In this document: positions 17,439 to 27,771 of the stretch, piece after piece
Numbering within the stretch: the stretch's first letter is position 1
How the letters are laid out: the number at the start of each line of letters is the position of its first letter
NCBI GenBank assembly: GCA_905181675.1
Contig: CAJIYZ010000055.1
Location: 1 to 47,205 of the forward strand
Direction of reading: 5' to 3'
Source: Bacteroidetes bacterium MED-G20
GTDB lineage: Bacteria; Bacteroidota; Bacteroidia; Flavobacteriales_D; Parvicellaceae
DNA length: 47,205 bases
Made by a program: the position numbers and the translations under genes
The notes under the pieces: generated by a model
Seen by the model: only the letters and a program-made list of their open reading frames with translations
Database searches by the model: none
What the model was told of the DNA's origin: nothing

Positions 17439-18281
17439 TTGTTTAAAAAAACGTAATGCATCTTCTAGAACATTGTCATTCCACAGCATTTTATAATGGC
17501 CAATATTTTTGTGTTTTATGAGTTCTGTCTTTTGTTTATTCTTGCTTTGTATTTCTACAGAATTCTTAAAGGGAATAATTTTGTCATACTCGTCGTGAAT
17601 TAAAAGCAGTTTTGAAAAAGTAAAATGCTTCAATTTTTCATCAATATTAAAATCTTTAATTTGTTCATTTGCTAGTAAATTAGCATCTTTAATTAGGTAA
17701 GAGAAAGCTGTGTTAGATAATCCAATCAATTTCTTAAAATCAGTAAAAATTTCTAAAATTGAATTTGGTGAGGTTAAAAAAACAAGTTTATCAATTTTAT
17801 AATTCAATTTTGACAAAGCATAAGTAGAAACTGCTGAACCAAATGAATGAGACAAAACACTGAATGGCTTATTAGGTTTTATAAAGTCTATAACATTGGC
17901 AAATGCATTTTTGCATTCGGCAAGATTGGTATAATTTGACTTATATTTTGAATGACCAGGCAAATCAAAACTAATAACTCTATAATTATTTTCGGCTAAT
18001 TGGTAAGCAAATTTAGAGAGACTTCCAGCATTAGATTCCCATCCATGTAATAAAAAAACTATTTCTGAATTACCTGAACCCAACTCATAACAGTTTATAT
18101 CTTCTTTAGTGAAGGCAACTTTAAAATGGTTGGTCTTGATATAGAAATCTTCTTCCCTATTTCTGATGCTTTTAATTCGAACTTTTTGAAATAGTTTAAA
18201 TGCTTTTGCTCCAGCAATCTTAGGAAGAAAATAAGAAATAGATTTAAAGTAAAACCTAAGAATGTAAATTTGGAAACCCAT
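17436..18281 (-). CDS. Alpha/beta hydrolase
   Basis: A 281-residue alpha/beta-hydrolase fold protein. The oxyanion segment is FLLHGWESNAGSL. The nucleophile elbow reads SHSFGSA, with Ser in place of the usual first Gly of GxSxG. The acid is in IHDEYDKIIPF and the base His in IGHYKML close to the C-terminus. It resembles esterases or thioesterases of the monoacylglycerol lipase type; the substrate is unknown. No signal peptide is visible, although the first 20 residues are aromatic and mildly hydrophobic. It follows nrdA by 75 bp on the same strand and may or may not share its transcript. Confidence 0.86.
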   Translation of the reverse strand: MGFQIYILRFYFKSISYFLPKIAGAKAFKLFQKVRIKSIRNREEDFYIKTNHFKVAFTKEDINCYELGSGNSEIVFLLHGWESNAGSLSKFAYQLAENNYRVISFDLPGHSKYKSNYTNLAECKNAFANVIDFIKPNKPFSVLSHSFGSAVSTYALSKLNYKIDKLVFLTSPNSILEIFTDFKKLIGLSNTAFSYLIKDANLLANEQIKDFNIDEKLKHFTFSKLLLIHDEYDKIIPFKNSVEIQSKNKQKTELIKHKNIGHYKMLWNDNVLEDALRFFKQ

Positions 18282-18355
18282 TATAAAAATTTACAAAATG
18301 AGGGAACTCAGAAATTAATATACATATATAAATTATAATGGAGAAAGAAATTAAG

Positions 18356-20671
18356 TTACTTCTTTACCACTTCAACAGTTTCTTCTGTTTTAGCAACTGG
18401 TTCTGACATTGCTTCTTTATCTAAAGTAAACTTAATAGCATCGGTTGCTGATTTAGTTCTCAAATAATACATTCCTGTTTTAAGTCCTGCTTTCCAACCA
18501 TAAAAATGCATAGAGGTTAGTTTAGCAAAGTTGGCATTCTCCATAAAAATGTTTAATGACTGTGACTGGTCAATAAATGCACCTCTATCGGCCGCCATGT
18601 CCAATAAAACCTTTTGAGAAATTTCCCAGGCAGTCTTATAAAGGTTTTTAATATTATCAGGGATTTCATCAATATTTTGTATGGAGCCATTGGATGCCAT
18701 TAACTTGTTCTTAAGACGATCATCCCATATACCTAATTTCACCAAATCTCTTAATAAATGCTTATTAACAATGATGAATTCACCAGATAAAACTCTTCTT
18801 GTATAAATATTAGAAGTATAAGGCTCAAAGCACTCGTTATTACCAAGAATTTGAGCAGTAGATGCCGTTGGCATTGGAGCCAATAACAGAGAGTTTCTTA
18901 CGCCGTTCTTTTGAATCTCTTCACGTAGCAAGTCCCATTCCCACCTATCAGAAGGTTTAACATTCCACATGTCAAATTGTAATATTCCTTGAGAAACAGG
19001 GGACCCTTTATAAGATTCATAGGTGCCTTTTTCAATAGCCAAGTCTTTAGAGGCTGTAAGAGCAGCATAATATATTGTTTCAAAAATATCTTTGTTTAGT
19101 TGTCTGGCTTCTTCAGATTCAAACGCTTGTCTCATTAAAATAAATGCATCTGCTAATCCTTGAACTCCAATTCCAATAGGGCGATGTCTCATATTAGAAT
19201 TCCTTGCCTCTGGAACAGGATAATAGTTTGCATCGATTACTTTGTCTAAGTTTCTAGTTACCCTATAAGTAACCTTAAATAGTTTTTCAAAATCAAATTT
19301 CCCATCAATAACAAATTTTGGTAGTGCTATAGATGCTAAATTACATACAGCCACTTCATCTGGGGAAGTATATTCAATAATTTCAGTACATAAATTAGAG
19401 GATTTTATAGTTCCTAAATTCTTTTGATTGGATTTCTCATTGGCAGCATCTTTATAAAGCATGTATGGAGTTCCAGTCTCTATTTGACTTTCTAGAATTT
19501 TGAACCACAATTCTTGTGCTTTGATTGTTTTTCTGCCCTTGCCTTCTGACTCATATTTTTTATAGAGTTTCTCGAATTTCTTTCCGTATGTGTCAGACAA
19601 ACCTGGACATTCGTGTGGACACATCAATGTCCAGTCACCATTCTCCTCTACTCTTTTCATAAATAAATCTGGTGTCCAAAGAGCATAAAACAAATCTCTT
19701 GCTCTTTGTTCTTCTTTACCATGATTTTTTCTAAGGTCTAGGAAGTCAAAAACATCTGCATGCCACGGTTCCATATATATAGCAAACGATCCTTTTCTTT
19801 TTCCTCCACCTTGGTCTACATATCTAGCAGTATCATTAAATACTCTTAGCATAGGAACTATACCATTAGATGTTCCATTAGTACCTTTAATGTAAGATCC
19901 CGTAGCCCTAATATCGTGAATAGAAAGTCCAATTCCACCAGCAGATTGAGAGATTTGGGCGCACTGTTTAAGCGTATCGTAAATACCTGGGATACTATCC
20001 TCTTTTGTTGCTAGTAAGAAGCACGAAGACATCTGAGGTTTAGGTGTTCCTGAATTAAATAAAGTTGGGGTTGCATGAGTAAACCAACCTTCACTCATAT
20101 AATTATAGGTTTCAATAGCAGAATCTAGATCCTCTTTGTGAATTCCCACTGCAACTCTCATTATCATTTGTTGTGGTCGCTCTGCAACTTGACCTTTTAA
20201 TTTTAAAAGGTAGGATCTTTCTAAAGTTTTAAAACCAAAGAAATCATATCTAAAATCTCTATCATATATTATAGTAGAATCTAAAACATCTGCATTTTTA
20301 TCTATGATTTTGTAAACCTCATCGGAAATAAGAGGAGCTTTTTGACCAGTTTTAGGATCTATATATTCATATAAATCTTTAATCGTTTCTGAAAATGACT
20401 TCTTGGTGTTTTTGTGCAAATTAGAAACTGCAATTCGAGAAGCCAACAATGCATAGTCAGGATGTGTAATTGTATTGGTTGCAGCAACTTCTGCAGCAAG
20501 GTTATCTAACTCACTAGTTGTAACACCATCAAATAAACCTTCAATAACTTTCATAGCAACTTTTTCTGGTGCTACTAATGGGTTTAATCCATAACAAAGC
20601 TTTTTTATTCTAGCTGTGATTTTATCAAACTTTACTGCTTCTCTTCTTCCGTCTCTTTTTACTACATACAT
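18356..20671 (-). CDS. nrdA: Ribonucleoside-diphosphate reductase alpha subunit (eukaryote-like class Ia)
   Basis: A 771-residue large subunit that reduces NDPs to dNDPs. The N-terminal ATP-cone ([20 protein letters not shown]) suggests dATP/ATP activity control. Active-site residues are present: Cys217 (SSCFLL), Cys428 and Glu430 (NLCTE) and Cys443 (VCNLAS), almost the numbering of human RRM1. [11 protein letters not shown] also resembles the eukaryotic enzymes. The odd point is the C-terminus: after the last conserved segment ([10 protein letters not shown]) the protein ends in about 20 charged residues (EETVEVVKK) with no cysteine. Known class Ia enzymes have a tail Cys pair there to re-reduce the active site. 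It follows nrdB by 21 bp. Confidence 0.97.
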   Translation of the reverse strand: MYVVKRDGRREAVKFDKITARIKKLCYGLNPLVAPEKVAMKVIEGLFDGVTTSELDNLAAEVAATNTITHPDYALLASRIAVSNLHKNTKKSFSETIKDLYEYIDPKTGQKAPLISDEVYKIIDKNADVLDSTIIYDRDFRYDFFGFKTLERSYLLKLKGQVAERPQQMIMRVAVGIHKEDLDSAIETYNYMSEGWFTHATPTLFNSGTPKPQMSSCFLLATKEDSIPGIYDTLKQCAQISQSAGGIGLSIHDIRATGSYIKGTNGTSNGIVPMLRVFNDTARYVDQGGGKRKGSFAIYMEPWHADVFDFLDLRKNHGKEEQRARDLFYALWTPDLFMKRVEENGDWTLMCPHECPGLSDTYGKKFEKLYKKYESEGKGRKTIKAQELWFKILESQIETGTPYMLYKDAANEKSNQKNLGTIKSSNLCTEIIEYTSPDEVAVCNLASIALPKFVIDGKFDFEKLFKVTYRVTRNLDKVIDANYYPVPEARNSNMRHRPIGIGVQGLADAFILMRQAFESEEARQLNKDIFETIYYAALTASKDLAIEKGTYESYKGSPVSQGILQFDMWNVKPSDRWEWDLLREEIQKNGVRNSLLLAPMPTASTAQILGNNECFEPYTSNIYTRRVLSGEFIIVNKHLLRDLVKLGIWDDRLKNKLMASNGSIQNIDEIPDNIKNLYKTAWEISQKVLLDMAADRGAFIDQSQSLNIFMENANFAKLTSMHFYGWKAGLKTGMYYLRTKSATDAIKFTLDKEAMSEPVAKTEETVEVVKK

Positions 20672-20692
20672 ACAATTAAATTATAAAGGTTT

Positions 20693-21739
20693 CTAAAAAT
20701 CTGAGTCTAAACTAAAGGTGGTATTATTTTCGTTATTCAAAACACCTGCTTTTTGGTATTCTCCAACTCTTTTTTCAAAAAAGTTAGTTTTTCCTTGCAG
20801 ATTGATCATGTCCATAAAATCAAAAGGATTAGAAGTGTTGTAAATTTTCTCGTTACCTAACTCTGTAAGCAATCTGTCGGCAACAAACTCTATATATTGA
20901 GACATTAAATCGGAATTCATTCCAATCAATCTTACTGGCAATGACTCAGTCACAAATTCCTTTTCAATTTCCACAGCATCAGCAATTATTTTCTGCACCT
21001 CTTCTTTAGGTAATTTATTAACCAAGTGATTATTATAAAGCATACAAGCAAAATCACAATGCAAACCTTCATCTCTTGAAATCAATTCATTAGAAAAAGT
21101 TAAACCTGGCATTAATCCTCTTTTCTTCAACCAAAAGATAGAACAAAATGACCCTGAAAAGAAAATACCTTCTACAGCTGCAAAGGATACTAAACGTTCT
21201 GCGTAAGAACCATTATCAATCCATCTCATTGCCCATTCTGCTTTTTTCTTTACTGGTTCAAAAGTTTCAATCGCATTAAATAAATAATTTTTTTCTTTTG
21301 TATCTTTAATATAGGTATCAATAAGTAGCGAATAAGTTTCAGAATGTATGTTCTCCATCATGACTTGAAACCCGTAGAAAAACTTGGCTTCAGTATACTG
21401 AACTTCACTTAGAAAATTTTCTGCTAAATTTTCATTTACAATACCGTCTGATGCCGCAAAAAACGCAAGTACATGTTTAATAAAGAAACGTTCGTCGTCG
21501 TTTAGTTTTGAGTCCCAATCCACTAAATCAGGAGACAAATCCAATTCCTCTGCAGTCCAAATACTAGCTTCTTGTTTTTTATACATTTCCCAAATATCAG
21601 AATGTTGTATTGGAAAAAGCACAAACCTATTTGGGTTTTCTTTAAGGATAGGTTCTTCAACGGTTATTTTAGTGTCGAGTTCTTTTTCAAGGTCAATGTT
21701 TACTGAGCTTGCATCTTTTGTAGTAGAGTTTTTATCCAT
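20693..21739 (-). CDS. nrdB: Ribonucleoside-diphosphate reductase beta subunit
   Basis: A 348-residue class Ia radical-generating subunit with a di-iron site. Iron ligands are in the helices around [23 protein letters not shown] and [10 protein letters not shown]. The radical Tyr is Tyr122 in FFYGFQ, in the same context as Tyr of mammalian R2. The last residues are FSLDSDF, nearly the eukaryotic R2 tail (FTLDADF) that docks onto R1, so subunit pairing looks intact. The first 35 residues are a charged, probably disordered extension. It is the first gene of the nrdBA pair, with a repeat-rich 423-bp region upstream. Confidence 0.97.
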   Translation of the reverse strand: MDKNSTTKDASSVNIDLEKELDTKITVEEPILKENPNRFVLFPIQHSDIWEMYKKQEASIWTAEELDLSPDLVDWDSKLNDDERFFIKHVLAFFAASDGIVNENLAENFLSEVQYTEAKFFYGFQVMMENIHSETYSLLIDTYIKDTKEKNYLFNAIETFEPVKKKAEWAMRWIDNGSYAERLVSFAAVEGIFFSGSFCSIFWLKKRGLMPGLTFSNELISRDEGLHCDFACMLYNNHLVNKLPKEEVQKIIADAVEIEKEFVTESLPVRLIGMNSDLMSQYIEFVADRLLTELGNEKIYNTSNPFDFMDMINLQGKTNFFEKRVGEYQKAGVLNNENNTTFSLDSDF

Positions 21740-22162
21740 GTTTGTTGTTATATTTTATATCTTAAAAAACGCAAAAATTAAAGCCAAAAATCTTATAAAA
21801 AAACTGATGTTTTTTTAAGAATGTCATTAAAAAATACGTTTTGGGTGCCTTACTAAAAAACAAATTTTAGCGGACTACAAAAATTAGAAATAATCTTAGG
21901 TCTGACAAAAAAAAACACCTAACATTTTTAATAGTTTTCAACAAATCAAAATTAAAACTTGTTAACTTGTTGAAAGTCAAAACGATTGACAAATAATGGC
22001 ATAAAAAGAACTTAATTAAAGCTATATAAAGTTAGTTTTAGAACCTAAAATATAGCCTACATATATAAATCTTTATTAAAAATTACGTGTTAATAACAAC
22101 ATTGTTTTGAACTTATTGCAACAATGAAATTAAAAGGTGCCTAATTAACGATTTGCGGAATA
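21740..22162. other. Gene-free region upstream of nrdB with nested short repeats
   Basis: The longest gene-free stretch of the window. No frame here looks coding. It contains a tandem 8-mer AACTTGTT (21956-21963 and 21964-21971). It also contains the inverted pairs TTTCAACAA/TTGTTGAAA (21936-21944, 21967-21975), GTCAA/TTGAC (21976-21980, 21986-21990), TTAGGT/ACCTAA (21896-21901, 21917-21922) and CATTGTT/AACAATG (22100-22106, 22120-22126). It should hold the nrdBA promoter and possibly operators, but I found no perfect TAnnTTTG box on the minus strand. Near matches with one extra base (TAATTTTTG) occur. Confidence 0.5.
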
Positions 22163-22747
22163 TTATTTTGATTTTTCTTCATTAAAAAACTCATTATGCA
22201 CTAAATCTAATTGATTAAAAAATTCCAAACCCCAAGATCTAACAATTGCATCTTTTAAAAATCTAAAGACTGGGACATTTAATTCTATTCCACATTGACA
22301 AGCAGGCTTACAAACATGCCAACTGTCTATATTTATAGCGGTAAAAGAATCGTATTTCTTGACTCTTATAGGGTATAAATGACAGCTAATAGGCTTATTA
22401 AAATTTATTTTCTTTTTTCTGTAAGCAGACTCTATGGAACACTTGGCAATATTATTTTTATCAAAAACGACAAAAACACATTCTTTTCCATTTACCAAAT
22501 TAGTGACTTTATCACCATCACTATCTATATAATGAAAATCATTTTTATTAAGAGCCTCAATACCCTTTGGAGACATTTCAGATTTAATAATAGATAGGTC
22601 TTTTGCAATAGACTCAACCTCACTAGAATTTAAAGGGGCTCCTGAATCTCCTTCAACACAACATCCACCTTTGCACTTTTGTAAATCACAAACAAATTTT
22701 TTTTCAAAAAGCTCGTCAGAAATGATTTTATCCTCTATTTCTACCAT
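22163..22747 (-). CDS. DUF3109 family Cys-rich protein
   Basis: A 194-residue protein of the DUF3109 type. Cysteines cluster at the start (Cys20, 25, 29, 30 in CDLQKCKGGCCVEGD) and recur later (KECVFVV, AKCSIESAYR, ISCHLYPIRV, WHVCKPACQCG), which suggests a bound metal or Fe-S cluster like the distantly similar YkgJ proteins. No signal peptide is present, so it is cytoplasmic. The function is unknown. It is divergent from glyS (91 bp between starts) and stands alone on its strand, 423 bp from nrdB. Confidence 0.88.
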   Translation of the reverse strand: MVEIEDKIISDELFEKKFVCDLQKCKGGCCVEGDSGAPLNSSEVESIAKDLSIIKSEMSPKGIEALNKNDFHYIDSDGDKVTNLVNGKECVFVVFDKNNIAKCSIESAYRKKKINFNKPISCHLYPIRVKKYDSFTAINIDSWHVCKPACQCGIELNVPVFRFLKDAIVRSWGLEFFNQLDLVHNEFFNEEKSK

Positions 22748-22806
22748 ATTAACTATAAAACTTTATAATTTTTAAAATTTAAATATAAGCCTTTCATTGG
22801 AAGTTC

Positions 22807-22814
22807 TATTTTTG
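22807..22814 (+). promoter_or_regulatory. -7 box upstream of glyS
   Basis: TATTTTTG matches the Bacteroidota TAnnTTTG box exactly and ends 24 bp before the glyS ATG. No TTG lies at the expected -33 distance, so this is only half of a promoter. Confidence 0.4.
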
Positions 22815-22838
22815 TATTAACTCCAATCAATTAAAAAA

Positions 22839-24365
22839 ATGACAGAAGAACATTTCAAAAAAATAATTAGCCATTCCAAAGAATTCGGGTTCATATTCCC
22901 AAGTAGTGAGATTTACGATGGATTGAGTGCAACTTACGATTACGGACAAAATGGTGTTGAACTTAAAAACAATATAAAAAAGTACTGGTGGCGTTCGATG
23001 GTTCAAATGCATGAAAATATTGTTGGAATTGATGCTGCTATTTTTATGCATCCAAATACTTGGAAAGCTTCTGGACATATTGACGCGTTTAATGACCCTC
23101 TAATAGATAATAAGGATTCTAAAAAAAGATACAGAGCCGATATACTTATTGAAGACCATATACTTAAAATTGAAGGGAAAATAGATAAAGAAATAACGAA
23201 AGCTAAAAAAAGATTTGGAGAAGATTTTAACGAAAAAACATTTAGAGAAACCAATCAAAATGTATTAAGAAGAGAAAGAGATAAAAGCGAGATTACAAAC
23301 AAAATGGATAAAGCTTTTAATAGTGAGAATTTATCTGACATTTATGAGCTTATAGTAGAATTAGGAATAACATGCCCAGTAAGCGGATCGAAAAACTGGA
23401 CAAGTGTTAGACAATTTAACCTAATGTTTAAAACTGATTTAGGCTCAGTTTCTGGAGAATCAACAGGTATTTATCTAAGGCCAGAAACTGCCCAAGGAAT
23501 ATTTGTCAACTACCTAAATGTCCAGAAAACTGGAAGAAAGAAAATACCTTTTGGTATCGCCCAAATTGGAAAAGCATTTAGGAACGAAATCATTGCCAGA
23601 CAATTTATTTTTAGAATGAGAGAGTTTGAGCAAATGGAAATGCAATTCTTTATTGCTCCAGGGAGTCAAAAAAAATGGTACGACCATTGGAAAGAAACTA
23701 GGATGAAGTGGCATAAATCGTTAGGTATTCCGGAAGATTATTTAAGGTTTCATAACCACGTCAAACTTGCTCACTATGCAGATGCAGCATGCGATATTGA
23801 GTTTAAATTCCCATTTGGATTTAAAGAATTGGAAGGGATTCATTCAAGAACAGATTTTGATTTAAAACAACATGAAGAATTATCTAAGAAAAAAATAAGA
23901 TATTTTGACCCTGAAAAAAACGAAAGTTATATTCCATATGTAGTTGAAACATCCATTGGATTGGACAGAATGTTCTTAGCTCTGATGTCTTACAGTTTAA
24001 AAGAAGAAACACTTAAAGATGGAACCTCTAGGACAGTACTTGCTCTACCCTTTAGCTTAGCACCCAACAAAGCTGCAGTTCTTCCACTTGTGAAAAAAGA
24101 TGGACTGTCGGAAAAAGCAAAAGAAATTTTTAATAGTCTGAAATCTGTTTTCAACTGCTCTTACGACGAAAAGGACTCAATTGGTAAAAGATATAGAAGA
24201 AACGATGCACTCGGAACACCTTACTGCATTACTATAGATTACGATTCTATTGAAGATAACTCTGTCACCGTTAGAGAAAGAGATTCTATGAGTCAACAAA
24301 GAATTAAAATAAGTGAATTATCTAATTTTATAGACTCAAAGGTGAATATGAACCTGTTATTTTGA
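22839..24365 (+). CDS. glyS: Glycine--tRNA ligase (single-chain, alpha2 type)
   Basis: A 508-residue class II synthetase of the dimeric alpha2 type also found in eukaryotes and archaea, not the alpha2beta2 type of enterobacteria. Motif 2 context is visible in GKAFRNEIIARQFIFRMREF, the substrate loop in YLRPETAQGIFVNYLN, and motif 3 in VETSIGLDRMFLAL. A C-terminal anticodon-binding domain follows (about 395-508, with KRYRRNDALGTPYCITID). It charges tRNA-Gly. The stop TGA overlaps the TTG start of rnhB. Confidence 0.97.
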   Translation: MTEEHFKKIISHSKEFGFIFPSSEIYDGLSATYDYGQNGVELKNNIKKYWWRSMVQMHENIVGIDAAIFMHPNTWKASGHIDAFNDPLIDNKDSKKRYRADILIEDHILKIEGKIDKEITKAKKRFGEDFNEKTFRETNQNVLRRERDKSEITNKMDKAFNSENLSDIYELIVELGITCPVSGSKNWTSVRQFNLMFKTDLGSVSGESTGIYLRPETAQGIFVNYLNVQKTGRKKIPFGIAQIGKAFRNEIIARQFIFRMREFEQMEMQFFIAPGSQKKWYDHWKETRMKWHKSLGIPEDYLRFHNHVKLAHYADAACDIEFKFPFGFKELEGIHSRTDFDLKQHEELSKKKIRYFDPEKNESYIPYVVETSIGLDRMFLALMSYSLKEETLKDGTSRTVLALPFSLAPNKAAVLPLVKKDGLSEKAKEIFNSLKSVFNCSYDEKDSIGKRYRRNDALGTPYCITIDYDSIEDNSVTVRERDSMSQQRIKISELSNFIDSKVNMNLLF

Positions 24366-24937
24366 ACTTACAACCTTTTCTTACTTCTTTTAATGAAGCT
24401 GGCTGTGATGAAGCTGGAAGAGGATGTTTGGCAGGCCCTGTAGTGGCAGCAGCTGTTATTCTTCCAGAAGGTTATCAAAACGATAAGCTTGATGATTCTA
24501 AAAAGATCTCTGAAAAAAATCGAAATGAATTAAGGATTGATATTGAAAAAAAGGCAGTTGCAATTGGAATAGGAATTGTCAACGAAAGAAAAATTGAAAA
24601 AATTAATATTCTTCAAGCCTCTCTTCTAGCTATGCATATTGCGGTTAAAAATTTGAAGATTCTGCCAAGTCATTTAGCAATTGATGGAAATAAGTTTAAT
24701 CCATATCCAAAAATAAATCATACCTGTGTAATTAAAGGAGATGGTAAATACATGAACATTGCAGCGGCATCCATTATTGCTAAAACAACAAGAGACAAAA
24801 TAATGAAGAAACTTTCAGAAAGTGATCCTGAATATTTATGGAACCAAAACAAAGGATATCCTACCAAAAAGCATCGAGAAGCTATTTCTAGATTTGGAAT
24901 TACTATACACCACAGAAAAAGTTTTAAATTAACTTAA
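24362..24937 (+). CDS. rnhB: Ribonuclease HII
   Basis: A 191-residue RNase HII, which cuts RNA in RNA-DNA hybrids and removes single misincorporated ribonucleotides. The catalytic DEAGRG motif starts at Asp16, followed by GCLAGPVVAAAVIL; later acidic residues lie in LAIDGNKF and AKTTRDKIM. No ATG exists near the 5' end; TTG at 24362-24364, overlapping the glyS stop, is the only sensible start. It is slightly shorter than the E. coli enzyme, with a compact N-terminus. The stop overlaps that of the convergent atpC. Confidence 0.95.
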   Translation: MNLQPFLTSFNEAGCDEAGRGCLAGPVVAAAVILPEGYQNDKLDDSKKISEKNRNELRIDIEKKAVAIGIGIVNERKIEKINILQASLLAMHIAVKNLKILPSHLAIDGNKFNPYPKINHTCVIKGDGKYMNIAAASIIAKTTRDKIMKKLSESDPEYLWNQNKGYPTKKHREAISRFGITIHHRKSFKLT

Positions 24938-25167
24938 GAAGCTAAAACAACGACTTTATTTTTCATTACTTCTACCACTCCTCCATCGATATTAAATAGC
25001 TCTTCTTTTTCATCAAGAACAATTCTTACTTCCCCTTTTGTAAGAGAAGAAACTAATGGAGCGTGGTTATTTAAAATCCCTATGGAACCAGAAGTGCCTG
25101 GAACATTGACTAAATCTGCTTTTCCATCATAAAGAGATTTATCCGGGGTAATTATTTGAACATCCAT
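24934..25167 (-). CDS. atpC: ATP synthase F1 epsilon subunit (short form)
   Basis: A 77-residue epsilon subunit started at the ATG at 25165-25167 (MDVQIITPDKSLYDG); the open frame extends to 25215 but the extra residues lie inside atpD. It contains the N-terminal beta-sandwich (VPGTSGSIGILNNHAPLV) but ends right after it (VVEVMKNKVVVLAS). The C-terminal two-helix domain, which in many bacteria inhibits ATP hydrolysis, is missing. This domain is also absent or short in other Bacteroidota. It follows atpD by 10 bp. Confidence 0.94.
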   Translation of the reverse strand: MDVQIITPDKSLYDGKADLVNVPGTSGSIGILNNHAPLVSSLTKGEVRIVLDEKEELFNIDGGVVEVMKNKVVVLAS

Positions 25168-25177
25168 AATGAAATAT

Positions 25178-26742
<1,565 letters not shown>

Positions 26743-26833
26743 TGTTGATAAAATATAACATATTATTTCAAGTTCAAATTAACATATCACCAAGATTAAT
26801 TATTAAAATGTAAATTCGCTCAAAAAATTGAGG

Positions 26834-27766
26834 ATGAAAGTTCACTATGGCTTTGAATCGTATAAGAATATTAAAAATCCAATTGTTACTGTTGGAACCT
26901 TTGATGGTGTTCACTATGGGCACCAAAAAATAATTCAAAGACTCCAAAAGATTGCGAAAAAAAACAATGGAGAATCTGTCCTTTTAACTTTTGACCCTCA
27001 CCCACGAAAAGTTCTTTTTAATGATCAAGGGTTAAAATTAATTCACACCATAGACGAAAAAATTAATATTTTAAAGAATCTCGGATTAGACCATTTAGTT
27101 ATATACCCATTCACCAAATATTTTTCAAAATTCACTGCTAAGCGATATATAGATGAGCTTTTAATAAAAGAACTTATGACTCACACCTTGGTAATCGGTT
27201 ATGATCACCATTTTGGCAATGACAGAGAAGGAAATATTGGGTTGCTAAAAAAGCATGAAAAATCAAACCCATTCAATTTAGAGGAGATTAAAGCTCATGA
27301 AATTGAAGAAATAAAGGTTAGCTCAACAAAAGTGAGAAGAGCAATTGAAAAGGGAAATATACATTTGGTAAGAGATTATTGTGGGCATTATTACGAATTT
27401 TCTGGAAAAGTTATTCATGGAAATGGTATCGGCAAAACTATTGGAACAGCTACAGCAAATATCCAACTAAAAAGCAACGAAAAAATAATTCCTTTGGATG
27501 GAGTTTATGCGGTTATTTGTCAAATTGGAAATGTTGATTTTAAAGGAATAATGAATATCGGCTACAAACCTACAGTAAATGAAGGAGAAAAAAGAACCAT
27601 TGAAATTCACCTATTTAATTTCGAAAAAGATATTTACGGATTTGATATGAGAGCAAAAGTAATTGAAAGAATAAGAGACGAAGTAAAGTTCAACTCAATA
27701 GAAGAACTCAAGATTCAAATTTCAAAAGACAACAATATAGCAAAAACAATTCTTGAAAGCTTTTAA
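26834..27766 (+). CDS. ribF: Bifunctional riboflavin kinase / FAD synthetase
   Basis: A 310-residue RibF that makes FMN and then FAD from riboflavin. The N-terminal adenylyltransferase domain (1-180) has GTFDGVHYGHQKI, TFDPHPRKVL, VIGYDHHFG and SSTKVRRAIEKG. The C-terminal kinase domain (about 185-310) has GNGIGKTIGTATANI where most homologues read G-R-T-[IL]-G-[FY]-P-T-A-N, so the usual Pro is missing here. The rest (LDGVYAV, GIMNIGYKPTVN, IEIHLFNF) is intact. The ATG at 26834 is preferred over an upstream TTG at 26828. Convergent with the lipoprotein gene at 27772. Confidence 0.95.
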   Translation: MKVHYGFESYKNIKNPIVTVGTFDGVHYGHQKIIQRLQKIAKKNNGESVLLTFDPHPRKVLFNDQGLKLIHTIDEKINILKNLGLDHLVIYPFTKYFSKFTAKRYIDELLIKELMTHTLVIGYDHHFGNDREGNIGLLKKHEKSNPFNLEEIKAHEIEEIKVSSTKVRRAIEKGNIHLVRDYCGHYYEFSGKVIHGNGIGKTIGTATANIQLKSNEKIIPLDGVYAVICQIGNVDFKGIMNIGYKPTVNEGEKRTIEIHLFNFEKDIYGFDMRAKVIERIRDEVKFNSIEELKIQISKDNNIAKTILESF

Positions 27767-27771
27767 TTCAA

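Noticed and set aside
21824-21859. 11-codon frame in the gap upstream of nrdB
   Set aside because: Too short, no start context and no sign of conservation to judge by; similar frames are expected by chance.
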